64,000 nucleotides of DNA from Corticium candelabrum. Taxonomy: Eukaryota > Porifera > Homoscleromorpha > Homosclerophorida > Plakinidae. Numbering within the stretch: position 1 is the first letter of the stretch; every line of letters starts with the position of its first letter. Shown piece by piece: positions 1 to 12,950 of the stretch. Position numbers and translations under genes: made by a program. The notes below the pieces were generated by a model. The model did not search any database. It saw only the letters and a program-made list of their open reading frames with translations, and was not told where the DNA came from. The stretch lies in the NCBI RefSeq assembly GCF_963422355.1, contig NC_085092.1, positions 1,682,501-1,746,500 on the forward strand, given 5' to 3'.

Positions 1-357
1 TTCCGGTGACTAGTTAGTAGCAAACATTCAAGAAGGGGAAACTCGTATCACTACAAGTAAACAAAATTCCCAAAGCATAACTGGCTAGCTGTTGAAACAG
101 TAGGCAAGAAGGAACTGGCTGAGAACGTAACGGATCTGCAAAAACAATGTACAGCCTGAATAACATGAGATAAACTTTTACATGGTGGTAGGGATTTGGT
201 GAAGTCCTGTCAGATGTAATCTGTGCAATTCGTATAATCTCAAACGACCTATTGGTGTCTTCGTCTGTAGCAAGAGTGCCAGCACGTATTTGATTAGACA
301 TTCACATGATGACATGCTGTACGTGTAACAAGTGTTTTAGTTACTTCTGCTCAGGAG
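1..357. other. no recognisable feature
   Basis: I see no coding region, RNA gene or repeat structure that I can support here. Short open frames exist on the minus strand but resemble no family I know and lack splice context. Confidence 0.5.
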
Positions 358-445
358 TAGGCTCAAGAGTCCAGGTGGTTTCCCCCTACAAAACGAAAGA
401 CTTTGCCTTATACTGATAGGGGGACCCACTGGACCCTCAAGCCTA
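358..445. repeat. 88-bp foldback micro-element
   Basis: An imperfect inverted repeat has about 30-bp arms. It starts TAGGCTCAAGAGTCCAGGTGG and ends with the complementary CCACTGGACCCTCAAGCCTA. The arms resemble those of the hairpin at 13218-13285 (TAGGCTCGAGTGTCCAGCCGG), so both look like members of one tiny non-autonomous foldback family. There is no coding capacity. Confidence 0.6.
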
Positions 446-1129
446 GCTCAGTAGTAGTGGCCCAACACAATTTAGCTGCATTTACTCTCATGCAAGTCAA
501 ACGGCAGCAGGCAACTACTGAAAACATCATGACAACTAAAAAAGATATTGCACCGGGGATCTGTTTAACGCATACCAACATGAATCACCCATGACTTCAT
601 AGTTCTTAGGTCCGTGCCACATTTCTGCAAGCGAAACAACATCAGAGTTCAAACTCTGGCCACCAATTCTGGTTATGTCCCCATTTTCGGTTATCACTTT
701 TGTTGCTGCTGCAACAGACTTTAGTGTTATGTACAATGCAGATCGATCTGTGAGTTGCCGGCTACCTCACATATTCAGGCTACATCTGGAAAATGTTGAT
801 AAACACCACCAAGACTAAAATTCTGTAGTCAGAACACAAATCAATCTGCATTTATTACATGACAATATAGGTTAGCCATAAGTTGATAAGAGCGTTAATG
901 ATGTAAAATTTCACCAAAGCTTGTTATGTCACCTGCACATTTGTCAGTACCTACCTAAAAAAAGTGCAGTATGTTTTGACCTCAACATTTCTATGCACGG
1001 ACGCGAAGAGCTCTAAGAGACCTTGGAACTAAACTCTGACCAGCAACCCACCTGTAAATATGGCAGCAATATGTCATTTAGGGCATTGCATTGTCTTGTG
1101 ACCAGAACCTTTCTATCCAGAAGATATTA
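446..1129. other. no recognisable feature
   Basis: AT-moderate sequence with only short chance open frames. I see no gene or repeat structure that I can support. Confidence 0.4.
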
Positions 1130-1790
1130 GAGACCCTAGATTTTTACCTTGAAGTCAACCCAGATCACATAGCCACTGGCCACTGAAATAGCCTCAAACC
1201 TCCAGACCAGAGAGCGCGAACTCTTGAACTGTGTGATTTTAGAAATAGCCTTCTAGGCCAATCAGTGTCTAAGATCAGGAATGTTGGCTCTAAACTCTGA
1301 TTGGTTTAGCAGTAATTGGTTATGCCAAGTACACTAACGCTGATTACGTGTGAGAAATCCTCATGGGTGCTAAGTGCACGCCAGAGACCATGACTCTGGT
1401 GCATGCATGTGTCTTAGTTTTAATTTCAGCTCCAGTTCTTTGATCTTTTGAAGCTTGTGGTGAGAGGACATGCACAGCAGTGTCGCTACACTATCACCTT
1501 TGACAACTGGTCGAACGGTAGTCTCCCTAGTCGAATGGTTAGACTAGCTAGCGTTCTGCCGCAGAATCGCCGTCCACCAAGATATCGCCACCAAGATATC
1601 GCCGCAAACACGGCAGACTCTTCTTTGTTCGTGAGATCCCGTGGCATTTATGTTTGTGTAATGCAAGCGCAGTATCTTTCCATCTCATTATTGAACTAGG
1701 TAAAACGATCCTACACTGTTAGACTACCATTTAGCATTGCTTTTTGATCAGTACACTTCTGAAATCATTTTAGGGGAAGTGCATACTACT
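1130..1790 (+). mobile_element. dispersed TIR element, partial copy
   Basis: The stretch from the CCAGACCAGAGAGCGCGAACTC segment (about 1196) through the GCTAGCGTTCTGCCGCAGAATC segment (about 1545) to ATCATTTTAGG (about 1770) recurs in inverse orientation at 23364-24413. Shared pieces include the CACCAAGATATCGCC block, the GTGAGATCCCGTGGCATTT block and the TCTTTCCATCTCATTATTGAAC block. The copy at 23 kb has inverted termini, so this is probably a decayed copy of a non-autonomous DNA transposon. No transposase is visible. Confidence 0.6.
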
Positions 1791-2149
1791 ATAGGACTGT
1801 AATAGTCAAATTTTTTGAAAATTCTTTTTAGTTCAAAAAATTGTTTGATCTTTGAACTTGAAGCATGCCAAGTTTCAAAAATTGAAACGTCAAAAACCGC
1901 ACTAAAAAACCGCACGTCAAAAGTTGGCCATTTTATACTCTTGAACGATTTCGGCTAACAGACTGCACATTACTATTGTATTGTACACATAACTTGTACA
2001 CATAGTTTGTTTGTACACGTAACAGTAGTTACACATAATTTCTCATGATACTAATGCTAATGAAGGTTCACGGCAAGGTCGGTCCCTATGAGATGGATGA
2101 TGGAAGCGCATCCGGGGATGCAATCCACACTGCGTCTGGGGTGAGGCTG
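1791..2149. other. AT-rich spacer, no gene
   Basis: AT-rich DNA with short repeated words such as TTGTACACATAA. The 2061-2140 part resembles 3600-3650 (GCATCCGGGGMTGCAATCCAC), so it carries a scrap of the hairpin element found there. No coding signal is seen. Confidence 0.4.
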
Positions 2150-2234
2150 CTAGTTATCAGTCTTTTGTGTTTCTACAAATCCCCCAAATTCGAGTTGTCA
2201 ATGCAGAATGGTTATTTTTATTGGGTATGAGGCT

Positions 2235-2790
2235 ACTACCGTATTACCCCGCATTTTGCTGCATGCCGGTTATGCCATGGTTTACCAGGGTGCCAGTATA
2301 CCCCAGGGTTTAACAGCATGCAGCAAAATGCGAGGTAAAATGTGCAACCCAGAACGCATTCATGGTACGCAAGAGCTGCTAGAGAAACACTATCTAGTAT
2401 GCAACTGCTGCCACTATCATTGTGCTAAGTTGAAGTAGAACTACCAGTACCATTATATACCATAACATAAAGCAACTCTAATAACACAGCAAAAGTAGAG
2501 CAATAAATGTCAGTCATCTTCAACGTCCTCTTCTCCTTCTTCCTCATTTTCTAGTTCCTCCTCGATGTCAGTAAGGCCACTATGCTCTTGTAGTAGTAGC
2601 AAAAGCACCATGCAGTTCCGCCATGATGAACTGAAGAGTGGGCATGCGCCATCAACATCTACTGCCTCGCCTACCCCGAGACTCCCCCGGTCTATACCGG
2701 CATGCCGGTTTAGTTACCAGACTGAGTCAGAGTGCTTTTTGGTAAAACTTGCTCTTACCGGCATGCAGCAAAATGCGGGGTAATACGGGT
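2235..2790. mobile_element. MITE with about 33-bp terminal inverted repeats
   Basis: The left terminus contains ACCGTATTACCCCGCATTTT followed by GCTGCATGCCGGT. The right terminus carries the exact complement ending AATGCGGGGTAATACGGGT. A third internal copy of the CATGCAGCAAAATGCG core lies near 2320. The interior is non-coding. It is flanked by a roughly 70-bp direct duplication (about 2150-2222 and 2787-2860, sharing TTTCTACAAAT and GAGTTGTCAA), far longer than a normal target-site duplication. Confidence 0.7.
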
Positions 2791-2860
2791 AGTTATCAGC
2801 CTTTTGCGTTTCTACAAATTCGCCAAATTTGAGTTGTCAACGCAGAATGGTCATTTTTAT

Positions 2861-3520
2861 AGTGAATTTCTTCACAAGGAGACGTGGTGGTTGCAGAAAA
2901 ATGAAGTTTGACCATCGTGGCAATGATTGAGTGACTAAACTACAGACCAAGTTAAGGTCAGTAAAAGATTTCCTTGCATTTTAGTAGATTCTTACATCTA
3001 TTGCAATAATGTACCGTGTATGTCCCTTTAGTATCATTTTGGTCCAAACTAGAGTTCACACGCTTTGCGTGCTCTCTGGTTTGGAAGTTCGAGGCTACCA
3101 CTGAAACTGCATGATAAGCAGACAGTCATCCTATCAGAGAGTGCAGTAGCACTCTCTATGTAGGGATTCGACGAATCAAAAATGGCTGGGCCGCCCATGC
3201 AAAAGTATCCAAACACGTGCTATCCAGGTTTCTTAGAACTCAGTAAAAAATTCTCAGAGCCATTAACGCTCGACTGTAAACAGTCCGAATGGTAGCCAGA
3301 CTACTAACGCTGACACTAAGCGTCTCAGAAGCCGTATATCGGGAAGTAAAAACGTGATTTATTCTTTCTATTCTGACTCGCTTTGATCAGCCAGGCTAGC
3401 GCCTCAGCTACAACGACGATGAGAGTCATACGAAACGATTCACTCTTGTCAGAGGAATAGCACTGACCCAACAGCTAGAACTGTGCAAAGTCCACCCAGT
3501 ATCCATGCTGCTATGCAAAT
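2861..3520. other. unresolved repeat scraps
   Basis: No gene. Around 3045-3110 there is a copy of the TIR seen at 24340-24413 (GTCCAAACTAGAGTT, then GGAAGTTCGAGG). A 9-bp perfect hairpin (AGAGAGTGC..GCACTCTCT) lies near 3139-3160. Confidence 0.4.
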
Positions 3521-3523
3521 TAT

Positions 3524-3653
3524 AGCCTCGCAGTGTGGATTGCAGCCCCAGATGTGGTGCCATCCCACTCGGTACTGTACCACCTTTTTTTCGGTACATA
3601 CTGGTGATGGCAGGGCATCCGGGGCTGCAATCCACCCTGCGTCTGGGCGAGGC
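3524..3653. repeat. 130-bp foldback hairpin element
   Basis: The left arm begins TAGCCTCGC and contains GTGGATTGCAGCCCC. The right arm is its imperfect complement, GGGGCTGCAATCCAC ending GGGCGAGGCTA. The apex is near a T-rich run at 3581-3590. A related half is visible at 2061-2150, so the family is dispersed. Confidence 0.6.
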
Positions 3654-3677
3654 TAGCTACGCAATAGATGATATTTT

Positions 3678-5123
3678 GGGGGCGAAACTTCTAGAGCATG
3701 CGCAATCTCGAGGGTAACACGCACCTTTTGCAGATCTCGCTGTACACAAAGTCCACGTTTCCGGGTCTGCTTCTGAACCGTAGATCATCTTGCCGTTGAC
3801 TAGGCTTTGTAAGTAAGTTCACTACTTACCATTTCTTCCTACGGCTTCTCGAGGGTAAGAGACTGCTGTTCAAGCTGAAGTCGCCTGATTCACACTCTGA
3901 ACAGATACACGTGGAGTGGAAAAACAGACTACTCATTGCCTAACGATGGAAGTTTATCAGGTGAAGATTTTGCAGTAGGGGAACCCATTTGAGGTGCCTA
4001 ATGTGACGCACTGTGTGGCTGAATAGGACTACTTGTTTCCCCCGTCTAGCGTTCTGGAACTGTGGAACTGTTAAACTGTATCTTGTTGAACTAGAGTCAG
4101 CAAAAATTCGTCTAGCCTATTCAACCCTTCATGGAAGGCAGTGAGCTCATGAGCTTACATCAGTTGATGTACCTTGGCCTGATTTTTTGTTTGCTATACA
4201 GAGTAAGTCTTGGCTGCTGGTTCAATCCAACTCCACACTGTATCAAGCACATTTCTCGACACAAAACCTGTGTAAAACTTGATTTTATCATTTGGCAGTG
4301 TGTTGAGCGATTCCTTGCAACTCAGACTTTGCAGATGCAAGGTCTTACTCGAGAACTCTAATCTTGTTTTCAAGTTACACTATTTCATTTGCTTGCTGTT
4401 CAATTATCCGACGTAAACCGTCAGCTTCAGTCTCAGTGACATTTTCGACAATCAACATCTTCAATTCTCTAGGATCACTAGACTATGTACATGTCTTGAT
4501 CAACTGCACCTGCGGATGAGGTAGAATAGCCTCTGCTTTCTGATTTAGACATTACAGCTATGAAATAGCTAGTGCGTGTATGTTGTGTTAATTTAGACAT
4601 AACTGTTGCTGGGACTTGTAGGCTGGCAGTGCTAATAAACAGACTGTAGTGTACGTGTACTGTACTCTGATCCGCGTCAGTACCTATCGAGTGGAAGTTA
4701 TCACAGTAACATCTTCGACTTGGCCAATCACATATATGCAGAAGCAAGCTAGACAGCCCAGAAACAACGCGAAACGTCCTACATGTCTGGTTACCCCAAA
4801 TGGGTTCCCAGGTGGCATGATTTCACTCGCTAAAACTAATCCATCACTAGACAATGAGTAGTTTGTGCATCCACTTGAGCAGCAGTCTGTTACCCTCGAG
4901 AAGCCGTACTCAAGAAATGGCTTCCTACGCGTCTCTACGCAGGCAAAGTCTCTCACAATATGCACGAAATGGTAAGTAGTAAACTTACTTACAAAGCCTG
5001 GTCAACAGCAAGATGATCTACGGTCCAGAAGCAGACCCGGAAACGTGGACTTTGTGTACAGCGAGATCGGCGAAAGGTGCGTGTTACCCTCGAGATTGCG
5101 CATGCTCTAGAAGCTGCGCCCCC
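3678..5123. mobile_element. non-autonomous DNA transposon with long TIRs
   Basis: The outer ends are GGGGGCG...CTTCTAGAGCATGCGCAA on the left and its complement TTGCGCATGCTCTAGAAG...CGCCCCC on the right. Similarity continues inward for about 210-250 bp on each side. Left-arm landmarks are the CACGTTTCCGGGTCTGCTTC block (about 3755) and CGGCTTCTCGAGGGTAA (about 3842). The complementary right-arm landmarks are near 5030 and 4895. The central kilobase contains only short chance frames. I could not recognise the superfamily from the termini. Confidence 0.75.
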
Positions 5124-5340
5124 ACATACATAGAACTGCTTTATGCAATCAATGTTATTACGTACATCCGTCAGCTGCTACTGGTATGCAGTGTACATCT
5201 CTGTTCGCGTTGACTTTGCGCATGCTCTAGAAGCTGCGCCCCCACATACATAGAACTGCTTTATGCAATCAATGTTATTACGTACATCCGTCAGCTGCTA
5301 CTGGTATGCAGTGTACATCTCTGTTCGCGTTGACTTTGCG
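5101..5340. repeat. exact 120-bp tandem duplication
   Basis: Bases 5101-5220 and 5221-5340 are identical over all 120 positions, starting CATGCTCTAGAAGCTGCGCC and ending TGACTTTGCG. The first unit overlaps the outer end of the long-TIR element. The absence of any mismatch implies a very recent duplication or an assembly duplication. Confidence 0.95.
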
Positions 5341-5480
5341 CTTTGAAAATCTGGGCAGACAGTGATGATCTCGGTATCGTTCGAAACCGTAAATTCCCGG
5401 ATTTTCTATAGTAAGGTAACGAAGTTGTATGTATTACATAGGCGATTTGATAAGACTCTTGCATATCAAGAGTCGTTAGG
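5341..5480. repeat. dispersed repeat shared with about 17660-17790
   Basis: TTTGAAAATCTG, GGTATCGTTCGAAACCG and GATTTTCTATAGT occur here. The same words occur in reverse complement between about 17680 and 17780, in matching order and spacing. The two are inverted copies of one repeat. No coding content is evident. Confidence 0.65.
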
Positions 5481-6058
5481 ATTCTTAATTCATTACGAAG
5501 GTATGGTCTTACAACAAGAATGCTTCTAATAGAGGAAGTAGCCAATTAACAGGGTCACTAAACGGTCCGCTGCCTTGACATCAACTCACAGTTGCTCTTG
5601 TTTCGCAAGTAGTTGCTTGATATTTCTGACTCCTCTTCTCGTTTTGTTTACCTAACATCTTTGTATTGTAATATGACCTCTAAATTGTAGTTAACTTAAT
5701 TAATAAGATATCACTTAACATATGAGTGTGGTAAACACATACAGCTGCATCATTAGTCACTTCCGAGCCTAAAGTCAACGCGAACAGAGAGTAGTCATGC
5801 TCCCTACATCACACTAGAACGCAGTAGTCATGTGTGACACTCACAGTACTGGAGTGACGTAGGAGATGAGCATGAATAAGTACATACCCTTCCCTACATA
5901 CCCATCATTTTCTCAAAATGATTTTATATTTTTATGCTTATGTAATTTTCAGATCACGTGCCAGTCGCTAGGATCCACATAGCCGGAGTTACTACACCCG
6001 GTAATCGGTTAGAGATGGGCATCTGCCGTCTGTCAGTCACGTTCCACATACCACGTTA
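5481..6058. other. no recognisable feature
   Basis: AT-rich spacer. I found no downstream exon here for the minus-strand membrane-protein gene that begins at 6664. Confidence 0.4.
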
Positions 6059-6085
6059 TTACACTTTCCACATACAGATACTTAC

Positions 6086-6664
6086 TAGGGTAACATTGAT
6101 ACTGATTCCAATATTGCCAACAGAGTCCTGAATTGCTGCCAAAGATTCCTTTGCATTTTTAGTTCGAATCTCTAGCAGTTGCATGCTGAGTTCTTCCTCA
6201 CTTGCGTTGGCACTAACGTTGAGAAACCTGGTTTCAGACTCCGTCTTGGGAGGATCAATGTACATTCCAACCAGAATCAACCAAGAAGCAGTCACAGCTA
6301 CTACCATGTGTATAAGCATTGGATGATACCTGTCAAAATGGAGGAGAGATCGATTACCACGAATGCGTAGGAGGGTGCACAGTGCATACCACCATCCAAC
6401 TGATTTTGCGGGTCTGCACATCCTTGCCACAAGCATCACATCCATGATGGCCACCGCTAGACCAATGAGCCAAACCCAGTCGCTGTGCCACAGTAACACT
6501 GATCCCCACAACAAGAACGCTGCGTGCAGAGTCAGAATAAATCCAGCAAAGAGTATAGAAAGTTTTGCAGACAAGTTTAGGAGATGTTCTCCTGCAAAAC
6601 TGATGCCAGCCAGCAGAGAGTGCCTTGTCTTCTTGTTGTTTGTGTCTCCTGCAGACGCCTTCAT
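6086..6664 (-). CDS. first coding exon of an unidentified multi-pass membrane protein
   Basis: The exon encodes 193 residues from an ATG at 6664 to a strong GTAAGT donor directly after CCCTA at 6086 (phase 0). Three hydrophobic spans are visible at about residues 33-56, 62-83 and 112-134. A short K/R-rich segment precedes them, and the third is followed by a polar segment with potential N-glycosylation sites (NVS, NAS, then NVT). This suggests an integral membrane protein with a lumenal or extracellular loop. The order of spans and the W-rich loop are faintly reminiscent of TMEM26-type proteins, but I do not claim that family. I could not find the next exon; the sequence to its left is transposon-rich. 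The alternative is a gene fragment orphaned by insertions. Confidence 0.5.
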
Positions 6665-6910
6665 TGTGCAAACAGCTGACCGATATCAAGAGCGATGTCG
6701 TGCTAACCTCTTTTGTATAGTGACCTCGAAACCTGATACGGCAGGACGTCCGTCCTGCTGCCTAGCACAGATGACACCCGATCCAAATTTAGGTTATCTA
6801 AACATACATGCCAATCATAGCTTTACACGTAATTCAAGAGGATGTTGCGACGCGGAAATCGAGAAATCATGTGCATTTTAGCTAAACCACCTCCGACTCT
6901 AGCACCACCA
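6665..6910. other. upstream region of membrane-protein exon
   Basis: Upstream of the minus-strand ATG at 6664. I see no clear TATA box or repeat. Any 5' UTR or promoter would lie here. Confidence 0.3.
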
Positions 6911-6914
6911 CACC

Positions 6915-6996
6915 CACAATCCACGGATAGGAATCCACAGATCCACGGCCACAGATCCACGGATCCATGCACGGATCTTCGGATCCACGGATCCAT
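6915..6996. repeat. GGATCCACGG-type minisatellite
   Basis: Irregular tandem repeats of roughly 10 bp built on (A/G)GATCCACGG, including GGATCCACGGATCCATG, lie just before the composite CA/TA satellite. Confidence 0.7.
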
Positions 6997-6999
6997 GGC

Positions 7000-7327
<328 letters not shown>

Positions 7328-7329
<2 letters not shown>

Positions 7330-7860
7330 TAGATAAATGACCCGTCCTTCACTGTTAAAACAAAGGTGTTCTAAAAGCACCAAATTGCGTGTGAAGATGC
7401 TGTCGCTATACTGACACTTGCGAGCGTGCAGGAAAGCACCACAATCTGGTGTAAAACTGTTACACCATCTCATGGTGCTTAGAACAACCTTCGTTTAGTG
7501 TCAACCAAACACCAGAAAGGTGTTTATCTTACTCTTGTGTAGGCTGTTATTAGCACCATTTTCTAAGGCGGTCTGGAGTCCGCGGCTACGTATGGTTCTG
7601 GCACGTGCACATTAGAATAGCTTTTAACACCATTGCTTGTACATTAAAATCAACAATACTTAGCAACGCACTAAACATGAAAGTAAAACACAATTCGTCA
7701 AGCATAGTTCCTAGCTCATTGCAATCCAGATAAAAAACAAGATATTGCTGGAGTAACTCTTCCTGAGGTATATCCCAGTAACATGACCTCTAGGCAGCAG
7801 TAAAATGTTTCTAATGATTGCGGAAATTTTGTGTTGAACACATAAATTACCGCAAGCAAT
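7328..7860. other. no gene seen; isolated GGTGTAAAAC motif
   Basis: Unassigned DNA. GGTGTAAAACTGTTACACC near 7448 is a single copy of the motif that is tandem in the neighbouring satellites. Confidence 0.4.
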
Positions 7861-7867
7861 AGCGCTG

Positions 7868-9296
<1,429 letters not shown>

Positions 9297-9479
9297 TAAT
9301 TAATGATAGAGTAACAGCTGTTGAAAGAAGCCACAATTAATTGTTACAGTTCCAGAACTTGTGCTTTATTGATTGTATACTCTTTTCAGTTCATGATAAA
9401 CAAAATTTAAAGATGGTCTAATCATCCATTCAGCCATGCACATGCTTGCAATTTTTTCTAATTGAGTACAATCATGTTG

Positions 9480-10456
9480 ATATCTATTTACTTGTGATAG
9501 TGAATCCAAAAGAAAAAATTTCAGATGATTCTGACTCTGCGTTGACCTTTCACTATTTCTGGTGCAATGTGTCCATGCCTTCTCATGTACTCTTCTTGAT
9601 GAGTCTTGCTGACACGATGAATTTTTCCATTTGCTAACATACAGACTTTTCCAAAGTCAACAATGACAGGTGACAATTCATCAGTCCTCTTCTCTGACTA
9701 TGTTGTCTGCCTTCAAGTCATTATGAATAATATCTTTGTTGTGCAAGTACTGAAGGGCATTACATACCATAATCAGTATTCTTGTTGCATCAGCTGCTGA
9801 GATTTTCTCTTTCTCATTTCCAGACTTTAGGCATTGTACCATAGTCATTGGTATGCAATGGTCTCCTTCAATGATGCCATGAAACTGTGTAATGATCAGG
9901 TATGGCTGCAGTCAATGCAGATTCCAAATATATGAGGCAACCCAGGATGAGTTAGAGACATCAATAAAGCACCCTCTTTCTCCACTGCATCTTTACTCAC
10001 AACAGATTCTTTTATCGACTTCACAGCAACATAGACTCCTCGATATATTCCTAGATAGCAATTACTGAATTTCCCTGATCCAATTTCTTTGTAATTACCA
10101 TGTGCAGTGCTGATGTCTTTTCTATTGAGCTTGGGTACCTCAACTGGAATGCCATGATCGACAAAAGTACTGACAAACCCACGTGTTAGTGCTTTCTTGC
10201 CAAACGTGACTGTCTTCAGCTGAACATCATGTCTGGCTAGTCTGAGTCCTTCAACTTCATCTTGATGTTTCTGAGCTACTTGCTCTGCCTCGTGCCTTAA
10301 TCTTTTTACTTCTTGGAGTTCAACCAAAGCACTTTCTTTCTTTTCTTCCTCCAGTCGCTGTAACTGGGCACGTCTCTTTCTTCTGCGTGATTTCTGTGCC
10401 TTCCTTTCCTCTTTAGTGTTTTTCCGCCAACGTTCTTTCCTTCCAGAAGTAGACAT
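9480..10456 (-). pseudogene. decayed protein kinase with N-terminal coiled coil
   Basis: From an ATG at 10456 on the minus strand the first about 80 residues are K/R/E-rich and predicted coiled coil. A kinase N-lobe follows: glycine loop IGSGKFSNCYLG and VAVK lysine. The frame ends near 9896 after GICIDC. The hinge-like segment QPYLIITQFHG continues in another frame, then a catalytic loop IIHNDLKADN (HRD arginine replaced by N), another frame change, then VDFGK (DFG) and HIAPE (APE). A third shift precedes a remnant of the F-helix (IFSFG). At least three frameshifts make this a pseudogene. The coiled-coil plus kinase layout resembles expanded kinase families of sponges and corals. The lack of introns across the domain hints at retroposition, but that is inference. 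Confidence 0.8.
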
Positions 10457-10960
10457 CTAAAAATTGAACTATTAATTTGACACGGTATTAGGAACGTATC
10501 ATGCAGTCACCTAAATTGGGGCCCTTTGCACTTTTACCACTACACATTGACAAGCACTTACTGTTTGCTGTTTTCTGTCAACTACAACCGGAACTCCAGG
10601 ATTTGTCTCCATACGTATCTCAAAGTGCTGGAAATGCTGCAGCTTGGTTATCAACCTAGAATCTTAGATTTAAGCACCGCGCAGTGTCAACTCTACACGC
10701 ACTAGTAGGTGTAAAACTTTGCACCAAGGTGTAAAACACAAACAGGGGTCTAGATAGCACTTGAAGGTGTAGCTAGAGCACTTCATTTCTAACAGTGTTC
10801 GTACGGGCAGAGTACTGTAGCGTTATATATATGATGGAAGACTTGGTTTGAGCGTGTGTAGACACGTCATGCGCATTTTTTGGTAGAAATCGACACACTC
10901 CCTGTGTGGATTCAGTTCACATGACTGGTGTGGGCGTCTGTTCGAATAAACTGGAATGTG
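10457..10960. other. no gene; motif scraps
   Basis: Two GGTGTAAAAC copies (about 10710 and 10730) occur here. A TATATATATG stretch lies near 10825. No coding signal. Confidence 0.4.
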
Positions 10961-11295
10961 CTAATTAGTTAATATCCCGTTTAAGACAAATGAAAACTTA
11001 ACCGAGTGTCCCATTCCGAGAAATTTGCAGCGACTTTTTCGTTTAATTAAAGATACATATCTGGGCAACAGAAACTTGAAAGTCACATGCAGTTTCTTAC
11101 TCACCCATAGGATACATGCAGTAGCTTGACATGCAGGCATGCATGATTTAGTGCATTGTTTGCTCTCCGTTTTCGATGTTTTCACAATCCCAGTGTAGCG
11201 CTCGGTGCAGGAAACGTGTAGGTTGGATTCAGTGCAAATGCAGTCACACGTCTCTTCAGTGAGTCTTCTCTGAGCCATTTCAACAGTCTCATTGG

Positions 11296-11600
11296 ATGTT
11301 ATCACTTCGAAGACGTTGCTGCCGTTGCAGGAAACAGGCGTATCGAATGTGGCAGGTATTCGGCGAGCGTACTCGGAAAGACCGAAGGTACGCGTATTTC
11401 TACATACCCAGATATCCTAAACAAAAATATCTTGTCGTTTTTGACGTCGCCGGTAATAAACGACACTCTCCGTGCATACCGTCCAAGGTCAGCTTAGAAC
11501 ATACCCAGATATCCTAAACAAAAAACATCTTGTCGTTTTTGACGTCGCCGGTAAGAAACGACACGCTCCGTGCATACCGTCGAAGGTCAGCTTAATTTTG
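11296..11600 (-). mobile_element. relic of the module-bearing Helitron-like family, with 97-bp tandem duplication
   Basis: The first part, read on the minus strand, has the FDTPV..NGSNVFE-type module seen in the copies at 13.7-19.9 kb. Then a 97-bp unit beginning ACATACCCAGATATCCTAAA is duplicated in tandem (about 11402-11498 and 11499-11595). The two units are nearly identical. The unit matches the ..GGATATCAGCAAAAATATCTT.. segment of the larger copies, so this is a rearranged fragment. Confidence 0.7.
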
Positions 11601-12300
11601 GTGAAGGTCCGATGAGCTGTTGCAGAGTAATTCGCTTGCGAGTGGATGCGAGTCCTCCTGCATGGGACACTTTAGATATACTCAGCACGTTTCCAATCTA
11701 TACGCACTGACCATTACTAAAGTGGATTTCTACGTCTTTGCTCTGAACGTAGTTTGATGTTATCCAATGCGCGCGAGTAGAGGCGGGTCCTCCTTGGATA
11801 TTAAATAATATACTCAGCACGTTTCCAACCTACCTACGCACTGAACAATATTTTTTTCCGAACTCTTATCTTTTTGCTCTGGATGTAGTTCTACAGCTTG
11901 CTCAGATAACGCAGTCTGATGGGACTGCTGGATAGCTATAGCATTGTGACGTAACAATGGTATGTGAACAAACAATGGATATTGAAAGTGAGTATAAACT
12001 GCGCTCTTAGTTACGAGAAAACAAAACTACCTTAAGAGATTGAGTTCAAGTAACGGAATTTCCTTCAAATTGAGTCTATCAGGGGCATTCAGTTTCCTTC
12101 TTGAACGATGAACAGCATTATGTCATTGTACGATGCACCCCCAAAAGGGGACCCGACTGAAAAAGCTGGAAGACGACGCCACCCTGCCCATGTTCTTACC
12201 CATGTCGAGTTACACCCGTACCCCAAATTTTAGCCTCGTGGGTGATCCGGTCTAGCCGGGTATCGAACTTATACATATATACAAACACCGTCAATCTATA
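11601..12300. repeat. diverged 125-bp direct duplication; otherwise unassigned
   Basis: About 11640-11755 and 11768-11893 share ATATACTCAGCACGTTTCCAA, then CTACGCACTGA, then TTTGCTCTG.ACGTAGTT in the same order, an old tandem duplication. The rest to 12300 holds nothing I recognise. Confidence 0.5.
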
Positions 12301-12467
12301 CTATAGATAGATAGATAGGGTGTAAAATACACATATATAGGGTGTAAAACACACATATATAGGGTGTAAAACGCGCATATATATATAGGGTGTAAAATAC
12401 ACATATATAGGGTGTAAAACACACATATATATAGGATGTAAAACCTCGCATATATATAGGGTGTAAA

Positions 12468-12565
<98 letters not shown>

Positions 12566-12588
12566 GCACGCACGCACGCACACACACA
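12300..12588. repeat. composite satellite: AGGGTGTAAAA(C/T) units then (CA)n
   Basis: Seven copies of AGGGTGTAAAAY (one AGGATGTAAAAC) alternate with ACACATATATAT or GCGCATATATAT spacers between about 12317 and 12470. A CA array with a CGCA-rich end runs to 12588. It has the same building blocks as 7000-7327. Confidence 0.9.
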
Positions 12589-12893
12589 TCCTATACTATA
12601 ATATGCGAACGTTCGGGAACGCCCACTTCTGTCTGTCCACGTGTGTATGTCTGCAACGCGCCGATCGACACGACGCCGGTCTCGGATCGTCGCAAAACGC
12701 GGCAGGCCAGTCGAGATCGCGAGTCCGAGACGAACGGTCGCGTCGGATTTCGCCTCGACCGCCTCCGACGGTCCGAGACGAGGCTTTGGCGGCCTGAAAT
12801 GAGATGCGCAGATGTCTTCGTCGAAGTGACGTCATTCTCCACAAATAGATCATGACGTTTTAGGTGGGAAGAGTCTGAGATGTAGACTCACGC

Positions 12894-12942
12894 CTTCGTC
12901 ATTCCCCGGATAAGAGGATTGACTATCCGGGGAATGACGAAG
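12894..12942. repeat. 19-bp perfect hairpin
   Basis: The arms CTTCGTCATTCCCCGGATA (12894-12912) and its exact complement (12924-12942) enclose an 11-nt loop, inside the Helitron. Confidence 0.95.
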
Positions 12943-12950
12943 TCTATCTG

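Noticed and set aside
6086..6664. Assignment of the membrane-protein exon to TMEM26
   Set aside because: Only span order and a tryptophan-rich loop are similar. No diagnostic motif could be verified by eye.
10961..11305. 114-codon cysteine-containing minus-strand frame
   Set aside because: Its start lies in the Helitron-like relic and the rest shows no family resemblance or splice context.
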